Assembly (NCBI RefSeq): GCF_024259515.1
Contig: NZ_JANBWE010000002.1
Coordinates: 372,001-436,000 of the forward strand
DNA length: 64,000 bases
Reading direction: 5' to 3'
Origin: Salirhabdus salicampi
GTDB taxonomy: Bacteria > Bacillota > Bacilli > Bacillales > Alkalibacillaceae
Part shown: piece after piece, positions 56,800 to 64,000 of the stretch
How positions within the stretch are numbered: the stretch's first letter is position 1
Layout of the letters: each line of letters opens with the position of its first letter
The notes under the pieces: generated by a model
What the model was told of the DNA's origin: nothing
The model's input: the letters and a program-made list of their open reading frames with translations, nothing else
Databases searched by the model: none
Translations under genes and position numbers: made by a program

Positions 56800-57861
56800 T
56801 TACAATGTTATAAGTTCTTTTGGTGAATGTGTTAATCTTTCATTTCCATTTTTTGTAATTACCGTGTCGTCTTCAATACGACAACCGCCAACACTTGGAA
56901 TATAAATACCTGGTTCTACTGTGACAACCATCCCAGGTTGAAGCTTTATATCAGAGCGGAATGAGAGTCCAGGACCTTCATGAACATCTAAACCGATTCC
57001 ATGCCCTGTCGAGTGACCAAAATACTCTCCGTATCCCTTTTCTTTAATATAATCCCTCGTTAAGGCATCCGCCTCTTTACCTGTAATTCCCGCTTTAAGT
57101 CCTTCTATTCCACGCAGCTGTGCTTGCAGAACTGTGTCGTATATATCTTTTAACTGGTCGTTAATCTCTCCTACCGCTACGGTTCTCGTAATGTCAGAGC
57201 AATAGCCTTCATACAACGCACCGAAGTCCAGCGTTACAAGCTCACCAGATTGGATCTCTTTATTCGACGCAACACCATGTGGAAGGGCTGAACGATAGCC
57301 GGATGCTACAATAATATCAAAGGAAGAAGATACTGCACCCTGTTTTCTCATAAAGAATTCTAACTCATTCGATACATCTATTTCCTTAACACCTGGTTTC
57401 ATATAATTTAAAATGTGATCAAATGCAGCATCAGCAATTTTACTCGCTTCTTTCATAATTGCTATTTCGTCATCTGTCTTTATGAGGCGTAGATTTTCTA
57501 TAATCCCACTAGTAGGTATAAATTCACCCTTTAAGTGCTGCTCATACGTTTCATATGTACTAAATGTTACGTGGTCTTTTTCAAACCCCAATCGTTGAAC
57601 CCCTAACCTTTCAGCTTGCTTAGCCACTTCCTTCGGTAAAGGTTCCTTATGTTCAATCACTTGAAAGTGTTTTGCTTGGTCATTTGCCTGCTCTGTGTAT
57701 CGAAAGTCTGTAACAAGAAGAGCTTCCTCTGCAGTTATGATAACTGCACCTGCTGTTCCTGTGAACCCTGTTACATATCTCCGGTTCTGGTTACTTAAAA
57801 TTAACAAAGCGTCTAAATTTTCTTCTTTTAATACATTTCGAATCTTGTCCAATTTCCCCAT
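56800..57861 (-). CDS. papA: Xaa-Pro aminopeptidase family protein PapA/YqhT
   Basis: A 353-residue M24 metallopeptidase that cleaves N-terminal residues before proline. It shows the creatinase-like N-domain (1-125) and the M24 domain with metal ligands in [21 protein letters not shown] (near 218-238, written as adjacent motifs [11 protein letters not shown] and SDITRT), [15 protein letters not shown] (near 285-299) and VTVEPGIY. The start at 57861 is 5 bases from GGGAGGG. Neighbour of efp in many Firmicutes. Confidence 0.92.
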   Translation of the reverse strand: MGKLDKIRNVLKEENLDALLILSNQNRRYVTGFTGTAGAVIITAEEALLVTDFRYTEQANDQAKHFQVIEHKEPLPKEVAKQAERLGVQRLGFEKDHVTFSTYETYEQHLKGEFIPTSGIIENLRLIKTDDEIAIMKEASKIADAAFDHILNYMKPGVKEIDVSNELEFFMRKQGAVSSSFDIIVASGYRSALPHGVASNKEIQSGELVTLDFGALYEGYCSDITRTVAVGEINDQLKDIYDTVLQAQLRGIEGLKAGITGKEADALTRDYIKEKGYGEYFGHSTGHGIGLDVHEGPGLSFRSDIKLQPGMVVTVEPGIYIPSVGGCRIEDDTVITKNGNERLTHSPKELITL

Positions 57862-57862
57862 G

Positions 57863-58309
57863 TTACCCTCCCTCTCCATCATCAGTTTCTAAAAATGCTT
57901 GGGCCGCCAATTTATAACCGACCACACCTAGTCCCGAAATTTGGCCTTTACAAACAGGTGCAAGTAAGGATTTACTTCGAAAAGATTCCCTGGCATGAAC
58001 ATTCGATAAGTGAACTTCAATAACTGGTGTATCAATTGCACTAATCGCATCCCTTAGGGCTACACTTGTATGTGTGTAGGCAGCAGGATTAAAAATAATC
58101 CCTTCATACTTTCCATTACTTTGTTGAAGCTTATCAATCAAATGCCCTTCGTGATTTGATTGATAAGCATCTAATTCCCAGTTGTATGTTTGAACGTAAG
58201 TACGTATATCCTCTTCTATCGTTTGTAATGTGTCAAATCCATAAATATGAGGCTCCCGTTGTCCTAGCATATTTAAATTCGGGCCATTTAACATAAGCAA
58301 TCGTTTCAT
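57863..58309 (-). CDS. aroQ: 3-Dehydroquinate dehydratase type II
   Basis: A 148-residue enzyme of the shikimate pathway. It has NGPNLNMLGQREPHIYG (Tyr and Asn active-site region), NPAAYTHTSVALRDA (active-site Asn and His) and EVHLSNVHARESFR (His). Ordered before papA with a 1-base gap; known as yqhS in B. subtilis. Start ATG at 58309. Confidence 0.94.
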   Translation of the reverse strand: MKRLLMLNGPNLNMLGQREPHIYGFDTLQTIEEDIRTYVQTYNWELDAYQSNHEGHLIDKLQQSNGKYEGIIFNPAAYTHTSVALRDAISAIDTPVIEVHLSNVHARESFRSKSLLAPVCKGQISGLGVVGYKLAAQAFLETDDGEGG

Positions 58310-58392
58310 CGTATCTCCCTCTACAACCTTCTCTTTTTAAATCATACATTGTCTAGTTTATCATAACGGAATAGGGTTTTGTAAATTATTCC

Positions 58393-58884
58393 TCATGTTG
58401 TTTTGTGCATCGCATTATAATAATCATAAGAGATTGTATATCCTACAAAAGTTCCATAGAGAACGTGTAAGCATAATGTTGTCACTAACGTATCAGCATT
58501 TAAATTGTTAAATGTTGGGACTGCTGTGAAAATAGGGTTTAGAAAGTATACAAATACGACCCAAATTCCAATGCCATATAATATTCCAGGTATCATACCT
58601 CTTCTCTTTTTAAGTACAACATAATAAACGATTGCGGCCAATATAGACAACATGGATACAATGACAATACTAATCAACTCTCCCATCCATCCGTGTACCC
58701 ATGAAGCATTAAAAAACGAACGTAAAATGTATGAAGCATGGGAAATTGTTGTAAAGTTAAAGTAATACGCTAATGAGCCAAGAGATCCCCATAACAAACC
58801 ACCAACGAATCCAGTTAGGAGTGCTCGTTGAAACATTGTCATCGGTTCTTCAGCTTGATTTTGTTCCAGTTTCTTTTCACCCAT
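58393..58884 (-). CDS. yqhR: YqhR family membrane protein
   Basis: A 163-residue protein with four membrane segments (about 18-42, 58-80, 85-107 and 122-145). It matches YqhR by size and by position between aroQ and yqhQ. AAGGAGG lies 8 bases before the ATG at 58884. Function unknown. Confidence 0.82.
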   Translation of the reverse strand: MGEKKLEQNQAEEPMTMFQRALLTGFVGGLLWGSLGSLAYYFNFTTISHASYILRSFFNASWVHGWMGELISIVIVSMLSILAAIVYYVVLKKRRGMIPGILYGIGIWVVFVYFLNPIFTAVPTFNNLNADTLVTTLCLHVLYGTFVGYTISYDYYNAMHKTT

Positions 58885-59027
58885 TATGACCACCTCCTTT
58901 TTTTACTCTAACCAAAAAAGGAAAAGACATGCTCACGACTAACAAATTATGTACGTAATCCAAGATTTCTAGTAAAATGTAAGTAATAATCAATTATTTA
59001 AACATACAACATTAGGTTGGTGAAAAA

Positions 59028-59975
59028 ATGTCAGAAAAAGAAAATACAACTTATGGTGGTCAAGCCGTCATAGAAGGTGTCATGTTCGCAGGTAAAAAAA
59101 GTTTCGTAACAGCAATTAGAAGAAAAGATAATAGTATTGAATATTTCTCTACAAAACGGAAAGAATCTAAAGTAGCAAAACAATTAAAAAAAATACCATT
59201 TATTCGTGGAATTGTCGCGCTAGTTCAAGCAAGTGCCAACGGGACGAAACATTTAAATTTTGCTAGTGAAAAATATGATGTCGATCCGGAAGAAGATAAC
59301 AAAGTAGAAGAAAAAGAAGAATCAAAGCTAGCAATGGTATTAGGCATTGGCGTAATTGGTGTTCTTTCATTTTTATTCGGGAAAACCATTTTCACGCTAA
59401 CACCTGTGTTTATCGCAGAGTTATTTTCCCCGATTGTTTCTGGGAAAGTTGGTCAAGTGTTACTAGAAGGCCTTTTTAAATTAATATTGCTTTTATTATA
59501 TATTTATTTTCTATCACTTACTCCGCTTATTCGTAGACTTTTTCAGTACCATGGAGCTGAGCATAAAGTGATAAACGCTTATGAAAATGGCGTACCGTTA
59601 ACAGTTGAAGATGTTCAAAAACAATCACGACTCCATTATCGATGTGGATCAAGTTTCATTCTGTTTTCAGTTCTTGTTGGTATTTTCGTCTATATGGGTG
59701 TTGATATTAATCCATTATGGTGGCGTATCGTGAATCGTCTTTTACTTCTCCCAGTCGTTATTGGGGTTTCATTTGAAGTCTTACAATTAACAAACAAAGT
59801 GAGAGACATTCCGGTATTAAAAGTATTAGGTTACCCAGGCTTATGGTTACAACTACTAACGACAAAAGAACCTGATGACGAGCAAGTTGAAGTAGCGATC
59901 TGTTCCTTTGAAAAAGTACTAGAAACAGATCAAGCTAAAGGGGGCATTCAAGTAGAGCAAGTTGCTTCCTCTTAA
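59028..59975 (+). CDS. yqhQ: YqhQ family protein (DUF1385)
   Basis: A 315-residue membrane protein. The DUF1385 hallmark TTYGGQAVIEGVMFAG (near 7-22) is followed by two central membrane segments (about 105-160), FQYHGAEHKVINAYENG near 172-188 with conserved His/Glu, and further membrane segments. Conserved in Gram-positives; role unknown. Divergent from yqhR and followed 24 bases later by yqhP. Confidence 0.87.
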   Translation: MSEKENTTYGGQAVIEGVMFAGKKSFVTAIRRKDNSIEYFSTKRKESKVAKQLKKIPFIRGIVALVQASANGTKHLNFASEKYDVDPEEDNKVEEKEESKLAMVLGIGVIGVLSFLFGKTIFTLTPVFIAELFSPIVSGKVGQVLLEGLFKLILLLLYIYFLSLTPLIRRLFQYHGAEHKVINAYENGVPLTVEDVQKQSRLHYRCGSSFILFSVLVGIFVYMGVDINPLWWRIVNRLLLLPVVIGVSFEVLQLTNKVRDIPVLKVLGYPGLWLQLLTTKEPDDEQVEVAICSFEKVLETDQAKGGIQVEQVASS

Positions 59976-59999
59976 TAGGTGTGGAAAGGAGGTTAGATG

Positions 60000-60371
60000 A
60001 TGTTTCCTAGATTAAATCCTTTTTTCTATATTTTATTTGGCCTCGCCTTGATTGGCCTGTTTTCGCAACTGTTCTTTAACACAGCTTCGTTCTTTAAATA
60101 TATACTGATGTCTGCAGGTTTTATCGCTATAATTTTCGCTGTTTTTTATTTCGTTATGCGCTCCCGAAATTCAGCAACTTATGACCACCGGTATAAGAAA
60201 GCTGTTAAGCAATCACAAAGGAAGTACGGCAAATCCGGGAGAAACGCTTCTTCTTTTAACCTACCGAAAAAGCTGCAAAATTCAAAGAAGGCAAAGGCAA
60301 ACCGGCAAGCTACACATTTGAAAGTAATCGATGGCAAAAAAGATAAAAAAAGAAATCGAGCTAGTTTTTAA
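60000..60371 (+). CDS. yqhP: YqhP-like (SA1362 family) small membrane protein
   Basis: A 123-residue protein. Two membrane segments (about 8-25 and 30-55) are followed by a strongly basic tail (KKAVKQSQRKYGKSG to KDKKRNRASF). Matches the SA1362/YqhP family by layout and position. Two adjacent ATG codons (59997 and 60000) follow AAGGAGG; the second has better spacing. Confidence 0.72.
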   Translation: MFPRLNPFFYILFGLALIGLFSQLFFNTASFFKYILMSAGFIAIIFAVFYFVMRSRNSATYDHRYKKAVKQSQRKYGKSGRNASSFNLPKKLQNSKKAKANRQATHLKVIDGKKDKKRNRASF

Positions 60372-60394
60372 CTTAGCTCGATTTCTTTTATTTT
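60350..60394. terminator. Bidirectional terminator between yqhP and yqhO
   Basis: An 11-base-pair perfect stem (60353-60363 with 60374-60384), 10-base loop, A- and T-runs on both sides, between converging genes. Confidence 0.9.
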
Positions 60395-61287
60395 AACATC
60401 CATTTTTGGGCAAAAAATTCTTCTGCCCGTTCTTTTCCAACTTGAATTAACTGTTGTTTCGCTTCTTTTTTAATATGGAAGTCCGTAGCATCTATACCTT
60501 TCACCGGAATAAACATCGTCTGATCAGACGCCACTTTTGATACGTACTTCATATCATGGGCTTTCATCATTGTGGTCATTAAGGCGCGAAACATATCAAA
60601 AGCACTATTAATATTCACGATCGGCAGTCCTTCCACTGATTCTGAAAGCTTTAAACCTAATACAGGTCGCTCATCACGGCCATCCCCTAATTTAAAGACC
60701 CAAACAGGAAAGTTACTCAATAATCCCCCGTCTACAAGAATACTTTTCTCGTTTTTAGAACGACGCAACTTAACTGGAATAAAAAAATAAGGAATGGATG
60801 CACTAATGCGAACCGCCTTTGCAACCGAAAACTGATTAGGATCTAACTGATAGAAGTGTTGTAAGTCGTCTGGAAATACGACCATTCGTCCAATTGATAA
60901 ATCAGACGCAATCACTTTTAATTTATCTGGTGTAGGAAAATCACTAAATTTATGAATGCCTTTTGCAGCCAACTTTTCTTCTATCCATTTCTCCAATTGA
61001 TCACCACGGTAAAGCCCCAATCGGAAATATACGAGTAGCCATTTTACGAAAGGTAATGTTTTATCAATTGTCGATTCATCTAAAAATTTCGTTAAATCAA
61101 ATTCGTAAAACATTTCAATTACTTCGTCGACTTCATATCCTGCTGCAATAAATGCTGCAATAATGGCACCAGCAGAGGTACCTGCTAAACGCTCAAACTC
61201 AAACCCTTTATGTTCGACGACTTTAAGAGCACCTAAAAGAGCAAATGCTTTTACTCCACCACCTGAAAATACCCCATCTACTTTCAA
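60388..61287 (-). CDS. yqhO: Patatin-like phospholipase YqhO
   Basis: A 299-residue patatin-family acyl hydrolase. Oxyanion hole GVFSGGGVKAFALLGAL (near 5-21), nucleophile Ser in GTSAGAI near 38 and catalytic Asp in VDGGLLSNFPV near 186 are all present. The start is TTG (GGGAGG 6 bases upstream). That ribosome site can be sequestered in a long hairpin, see the feature at 61291-61335. Substrate unknown. Confidence 0.87.
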   Translation of the reverse strand: MKVDGVFSGGGVKAFALLGALKVVEHKGFEFERLAGTSAGAIIAAFIAAGYEVDEVIEMFYEFDLTKFLDESTIDKTLPFVKWLLVYFRLGLYRGDQLEKWIEEKLAAKGIHKFSDFPTPDKLKVIASDLSIGRMVVFPDDLQHFYQLDPNQFSVAKAVRISASIPYFFIPVKLRRSKNEKSILVDGGLLSNFPVWVFKLGDGRDERPVLGLKLSESVEGLPIVNINSAFDMFRALMTTMMKAHDMKYVSKVASDQTMFIPVKGIDATDFHIKKEAKQQLIQVGKERAEEFFAQKWMLK

Positions 61288-61290
61288 CTT

Positions 61291-61335
61291 GTACCTCCCG
61301 TTATACGTAGTAGTACATGTATACTCAGGAGGTAC
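61291..61335 (-). promoter_or_regulatory. Hairpin covering the yqhO ribosome-binding site
   Basis: GTACCTCC (61291-61298 plus strand) pairs with GGAGGTAC (61328-61335), with an inner TATAC/GTATA stem. In the minus-strand transcript the GGGAGG of yqhO falls in the 3' arm, so its translation could be switched by refolding. Confidence 0.55.
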
Positions 61336-61362
61336 GAGACATAGAACGGCGCATGTTACAGG

Positions 61363-61776
61363 TTATTCTTTCGTTTGTCGCTCTTTTAGTTCTTCTACTA
61401 CATTCGGGTTTTCCTCTAAATATTGAACTAAATCACCTATCCGGTCAATTGCATTCCAACTTAGATGATGCTCAATCCCTTCAACATCTTCATAAATATT
61501 TTCTTGATCAACACCAATCATTCCTAAAAACTGTTCGAGCAGCTCATGTCGGTAAACGAGTCTTTTCCCGATTTTCTTCCCCTTTTTCGTTAAAATAAGT
61601 CCACGATATTTTTCATAGTGTAAATATTCATCACGGTCTAGTTTTTGAACCATTTTTGTTACTGAAGAAGGGTGTACCTGTAACGATTCTGCTATATCTG
61701 ATACACGTGCATATCCTTTTTGTTCTATTAATATGTAAATTTGTTCAATATAATCTTCCATGCTAGGAGTGGGCAT
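61363..61776 (-). CDS. mntR: Manganese transport regulator MntR
   Basis: A 137-residue DtxR-family repressor of Mn uptake. All metal ligands of B. subtilis MntR are conserved at the same positions: Asp8, Glu11, His77, Glu99, Glu102 and His103. The N-terminal winged helix (about 5-65) shows [20 protein letters not shown]. The start at 61776 has GGAGG 6 bases upstream; 18 codons of open frame upstream are rejected. Confidence 0.95.
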   Translation of the reverse strand: MPTPSMEDYIEQIYILIEQKGYARVSDIAESLQVHPSSVTKMVQKLDRDEYLHYEKYRGLILTKKGKKIGKRLVYRHELLEQFLGMIGVDQENIYEDVEGIEHHLSWNAIDRIGDLVQYLEENPNVVEELKERQTKE

Positions 61777-61812
61777 ACACATCCTCCAAACTAAGCAATC
61801 TATTTTATAAAA

Positions 61813-61841
61813 ATCATACAACAGTTTCATAAGTGTGACAA
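61813..61841 (-). promoter_or_regulatory. Sigma-A-type promoter of mntR
   Basis: Minus strand TTGTCA (61836-61841), 17-base spacer, TATGAT (61813-61818), about 35 bases before the mntR start. Confidence 0.68.
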
Positions 61842-62093
61842 GTTCAGTAAGGTGACGGGTAGCATTAGTTTACTATATGTACACTCTTTCATAAAGTTAG
61901 CACAAATAGATATGGTGTATTGTTCTAATACGTATTTAATTTCTATGCTCAGTGTTAACACTGAGCATATCAAGTGGATTTCTCTTTCTTTTTCCTCATC
62001 CAAATGATGGGGACAGCAAAAATAGACGTAAGGTACTAGATCCACAATCTTCATTAATCCATTTATCGATTTTAAATGCTCCAGTTCTTTTAG
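61842..62093. other. Intergenic stretch upstream of mntR with a 26-base palindrome
   Basis: No gene supported. It contains a perfect 26-base palindrome at 61944-61969 centred on GTTAAC, about 100 bases upstream of the mntR -35. A 33-codon frame beginning at about 62093 (MAKRTGAFKIDKW) overlaps the nrdJ terminator and is not accepted. Confidence 0.45.
61944..61969. repeat. Perfect 26-base palindrome
   Basis: Arms of 13 bases (TATGCTCAGTGTT and its exact complement) with no loop. No T-run follows, so it is not a terminator. It does not match MntR, NrdR, Fur or PerR boxes that I know. Likely a dimeric-protein binding site. Confidence 0.7.
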
Positions 62094-62132
62094 CCATAAA
62101 AAACACCCCTTTAGATGTTTTCTCTAAAGAGG
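62094..62132 (-). terminator. Terminator of nrdJ
   Basis: Minus-strand 10-base-pair stem (62123-62132 with 62106-62115, one G-T pair), 7-base loop, then TGTTTTTT. Confidence 0.78.
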
Positions 62133-62203
62133 CATTTCATCGCGACTTTTTTCTACACATCGCAACTTTATTTCAAATCTACAGTTGGCTGCTTTTTTGC
62201 AGA

Positions 62204-64000
62204 TTATAGTCCACACTTTAATTGTGCGTTACAGTTCGTACAAGTATTACAGCCACCGATATCCTCTACCGTTCCTTGACGACAGACTGGACACGTATCC
62301 CCAACTTCCGATCCAATTGTCACATCAGTCTTTCCAAGTTCCTGAACTGTATCCATAAGAACGACTTTCGGTTTTTCCTCTTGTTTTACCGGCTGTTCAT
62401 CATCAAATGTATTATCCTCAGCTTTCAGCGTAAGAACTTGTGTATCACGGCTTCCATCCACATAAACCGTGCCACCTTTTGCTCCCCCGTTGTATAACCT
62501 TTCATACACGTTTTGTACTTGTTCAACTGTGTAACCACGTGGAGCATTAACTGTTTTGGAAATGGAACTGTCTACCCAACGTTGAATGACACATTGTGTA
62601 TCTGCGTGTGCTTCCGGAGCAAGGTTCATAGCCGTAACAAACCACTTTGGTAAATCGTCCCCATCTTGCTCTGGATGACGGTCTAAATACTCTTGAACAA
62701 TGTCCGCTTTTACTTCGATAAACTTACCAAGACGTCCACTACGATAATAAACGAAGGAGAAGTATGGCTCTAATCCAGTAGAAACCCCAACCATCGTTCC
62801 AGTTGAACCTGTAGGCGCAACTGTAAGCAAGTGTGAATTACGAATGCCGTATTTTAGTACACCTTCACGAATATCTTCCGGCATTTTTTTCATATACCCA
62901 GTACTCACAAAGCGTTTACGAAGTTCTTGCGTTTCCTCATCTGTTTCCCCAATAAGAAATGGAAAGCTTCCTTTTTCTTTTGCTAATTCGATAGAAGCGC
63001 GGTACGCAGTAGTAGCAATGGTTTCGAATATTTGGTCGACGAGTTCGTTTCCTTCCTTCGATCCATATTCTGTTTCACAATAAATAAGTAAATCATGAAG
63101 ACCCATAACACCAAGTCCTACCCGACGCTCCCCTAATGCTTGCTTACGATTTTCCTCAAGGAAATAAGGTGTCGCATCGATAACGTTATCTTGCATACGA
63201 ACACCAATTTCTACTGTTTGTTTCAACTTATCAAAATCTACCTGTTTCGTTTGTTTGTTCGCCATTGCAGCTAAGTTTACTGCAGCTAAGTTACAAACAC
63301 TGTATGGTGCTAATGGCTGTTCACCACATGGGTTTGTTGCGACAACTTTTTGACCGTATGCTTTAGCATTTGTCATGTCGTTGGCATTATCAATAAAGAA
63401 AATACCTGGTTCGGCAGAATAGGTTGCGCAAATATTTATTAAGTTCCACAAGTCTTTTGCACGAACTTTTCGATAAACACGAACACCGTATCCCATCTGT
63501 TCCCATTCACGGACGTCTCCTACATCGTGCCAACGTTCATTGTAAACTTCCATTTCTTCCTCTGTGTAATTTTCCACGTCAGGGAAACGAAGCTCGTAAT
63601 CGCCACCCTGTTCAACAGCTGCCATAAATTCTTTTGTAATACATACAGAGATGTTAGCTCCTGTTAAAAATTCAGGTTGATGCACACTATATGTGCCACC
63701 ATCGTTCAACTTTTGCTCTGCATCACGGATTACTTTTTCGGAAAACCCGCCATTACCAGGAATCGTCTTATAATTGATGATCCCTTGGTACATATCACGT
63801 TCAGATTCTGTAAGAGGGGTGAATTTTAATTTTTCCTGTGCCAGTTTTTGCACTTGTTCATCATCAATGTTTTCAATTAAATAACGTAAGATACGTGGGT
63901 TTTGCATTTTGGAAATGATAAATTCGACAATATCCGGATGCCAATCATTTAACATAATCATCTGAGCACCCCGGCGGGAACCACCCTGTTCAACTAGATG
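62204..64000 (-). CDS. nrdJ: Vitamin B12-dependent (class II) ribonucleotide reductase, C-terminal part
   Basis: About 598 residues are visible, and the N-terminal part lies beyond the right edge; the frame is open through HLVEQGGSRRGAQM at the edge. Adenosylcobalamin generates the thiyl radical that reduces nucleotides to deoxynucleotides. Active-site TNPCGEQPLAPYSVCN (Asn-Cys-Glu) and the loop PTGSTGT are intact. The C-terminus has Cys motifs (CPVC, CNTCTNC, KCGL) that accept reducing power. The two-cofactor theme fits the B12 mutase at 20.5 kb. Length when complete is probably about 750-850 residues. Confidence 0.92.
   Translation of the reverse strand, partial: HLVEQGGSRRGAQMIMLNDWHPDIVEFIISKMQNPRILRYLIENIDDEQVQKLAQEKLKFTPLTESERDMYQGIINYKTIPGNGGFSEKVIRDAEQKLNDGGTYSVHQPEFLTGANISVCITKEFMAAVEQGGDYELRFPDVENYTEEEMEVYNERWHDVGDVREWEQMGYGVRVYRKVRAKDLWNLINICATYSAEPGIFFIDNANDMTNAKAYGQKVVATNPCGEQPLAPYSVCNLAAVNLAAMANKQTKQVDFDKLKQTVEIGVRMQDNVIDATPYFLEENRKQALGERRVGLGVMGLHDLLIYCETEYGSKEGNELVDQIFETIATTAYRASIELAKEKGSFPFLIGETDEETQELRKRFVSTGYMKKMPEDIREGVLKYGIRNSHLLTVAPTGSTGTMVGVSTGLEPYFSFVYYRSGRLGKFIEVKADIVQEYLDRHPEQDGDDLPKWFVTAMNLAPEAHADTQCVIQRWVDSSISKTVNAPRGYTVEQVQNVYERLYNGGAKGGTVYVDGSRDTQVLTLKAEDNTFDDEQPVKQEEKPKVVLMDTVQELGKTDVTIGSEVGDTCPVCRQGTVEDIGGCNTCTNCNAQLKCGL

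Noticed and set aside
62000-62093. 33-codon frame MAKRTGAFKIDKW upstream of mntR
   Set aside because: Its apparent ribosome site is the 3' arm and T-run of the nrdJ terminator, and the product ends without any family resemblance.
1-64000. Mobile elements, CRISPR arrays, tRNA or rRNA genes
   Set aside because: No transposase, integrase other than XerD, regular spaced repeats, or tRNA/rRNA signatures were recognised on either strand.

Overview
The window is a contiguous stretch of chromosome from an endospore-forming Firmicute of the family Bacillaceae. The evidence is AT-rich coding, strong AGGAGG-type ribosome sites, frequent GTG/TTG starts, and spo0A, spoIIM, spoIVB and a complete spoIIIAA-AH operon. 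Gene order follows the Bacillus subtilis xerD-fur-spoIIM-yqxK-nudF and yqjQ-yqhO segments closely. An OLE RNA with its oapA partner, a B12-dependent ribonucleotide reductase and a methylmalonyl-CoA mutase set point to an alkaliphilic or halophilic Bacillaceae lineage rather than B. subtilis itself. No IS element, prophage, CRISPR array, tRNA or rRNA was seen, so this is core genome.

Layout. 1-7.3 kb: xerD (cut by the edge), yqzK, fur, spoIIM, yqxK, nudF, yqkF, a 46-residue membrane protein, a MOSC protein, and a Y-family polymerase behind a LexA box. 7.4-16.9 kb: an unknown gene, yqjQ, yqjP, yqjN, a glycerophosphodiesterase, yqjM, rnz, an aldehyde dehydrogenase and a second Y-family polymerase. 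17-22.2 kb: peptidase yqjE and a propionyl/methylmalonyl-CoA operon (mutase large subunit, a fused cobalamin-domain/epimerase protein, carboxyltransferase). 22.3-24.1 kb: prli42, yqjA, brxB. 24.2-34.3 kb: the branched-chain keto-acid operon ptb-bcd-buk-lpdV-bkdAA-bkdAB-bkdB, driven from a near-perfect sigma-54 promoter next to its activator gene bkdR. 34.4-41.3 kb: yqzF, aspartokinase, a 47-residue basic protein, spo0A, spoIVB, recN, argR. 41.3-48.4 kb: yqxC, dxs, oapA, OLE RNA, ispA, xseB, xseA, an unusual gap where folD is expected, nusB. 48.5-64 kb: yqhY, accC, accB, spoIIIAH-AA, efp, papA, aroQ, yqhR, yqhQ, yqhP, yqhO, mntR and nrdJ (cut by the right edge).

How the parts connect. The bkd operon turns branched-chain amino acids into branched acyl-CoAs, and valine and isoleucine degradation ends in propionyl-CoA, which the adjacent mutase/epimerase/carboxyltransferase operon can process. 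The mutase and NrdJ are both B12 enzymes. accBC, ispA/dxs and bkd together supply lipid and isoprenoid precursors. Visible control sites are a sigma-H/0A-box promoter for spo0A, sigma-E-like promoters for spoIIIA and spoIIM, sigma-54 for bkd, LexA for the polymerase, a FapR-like site at accB and a Fur-family box at fur.

The most interesting items are the OLE RNA locus, the structured gap between nusB and xseA, and the cobalamin-domain/epimerase fusion. Assignments rest on reading the sequence and recalled family knowledge; no database search was run.
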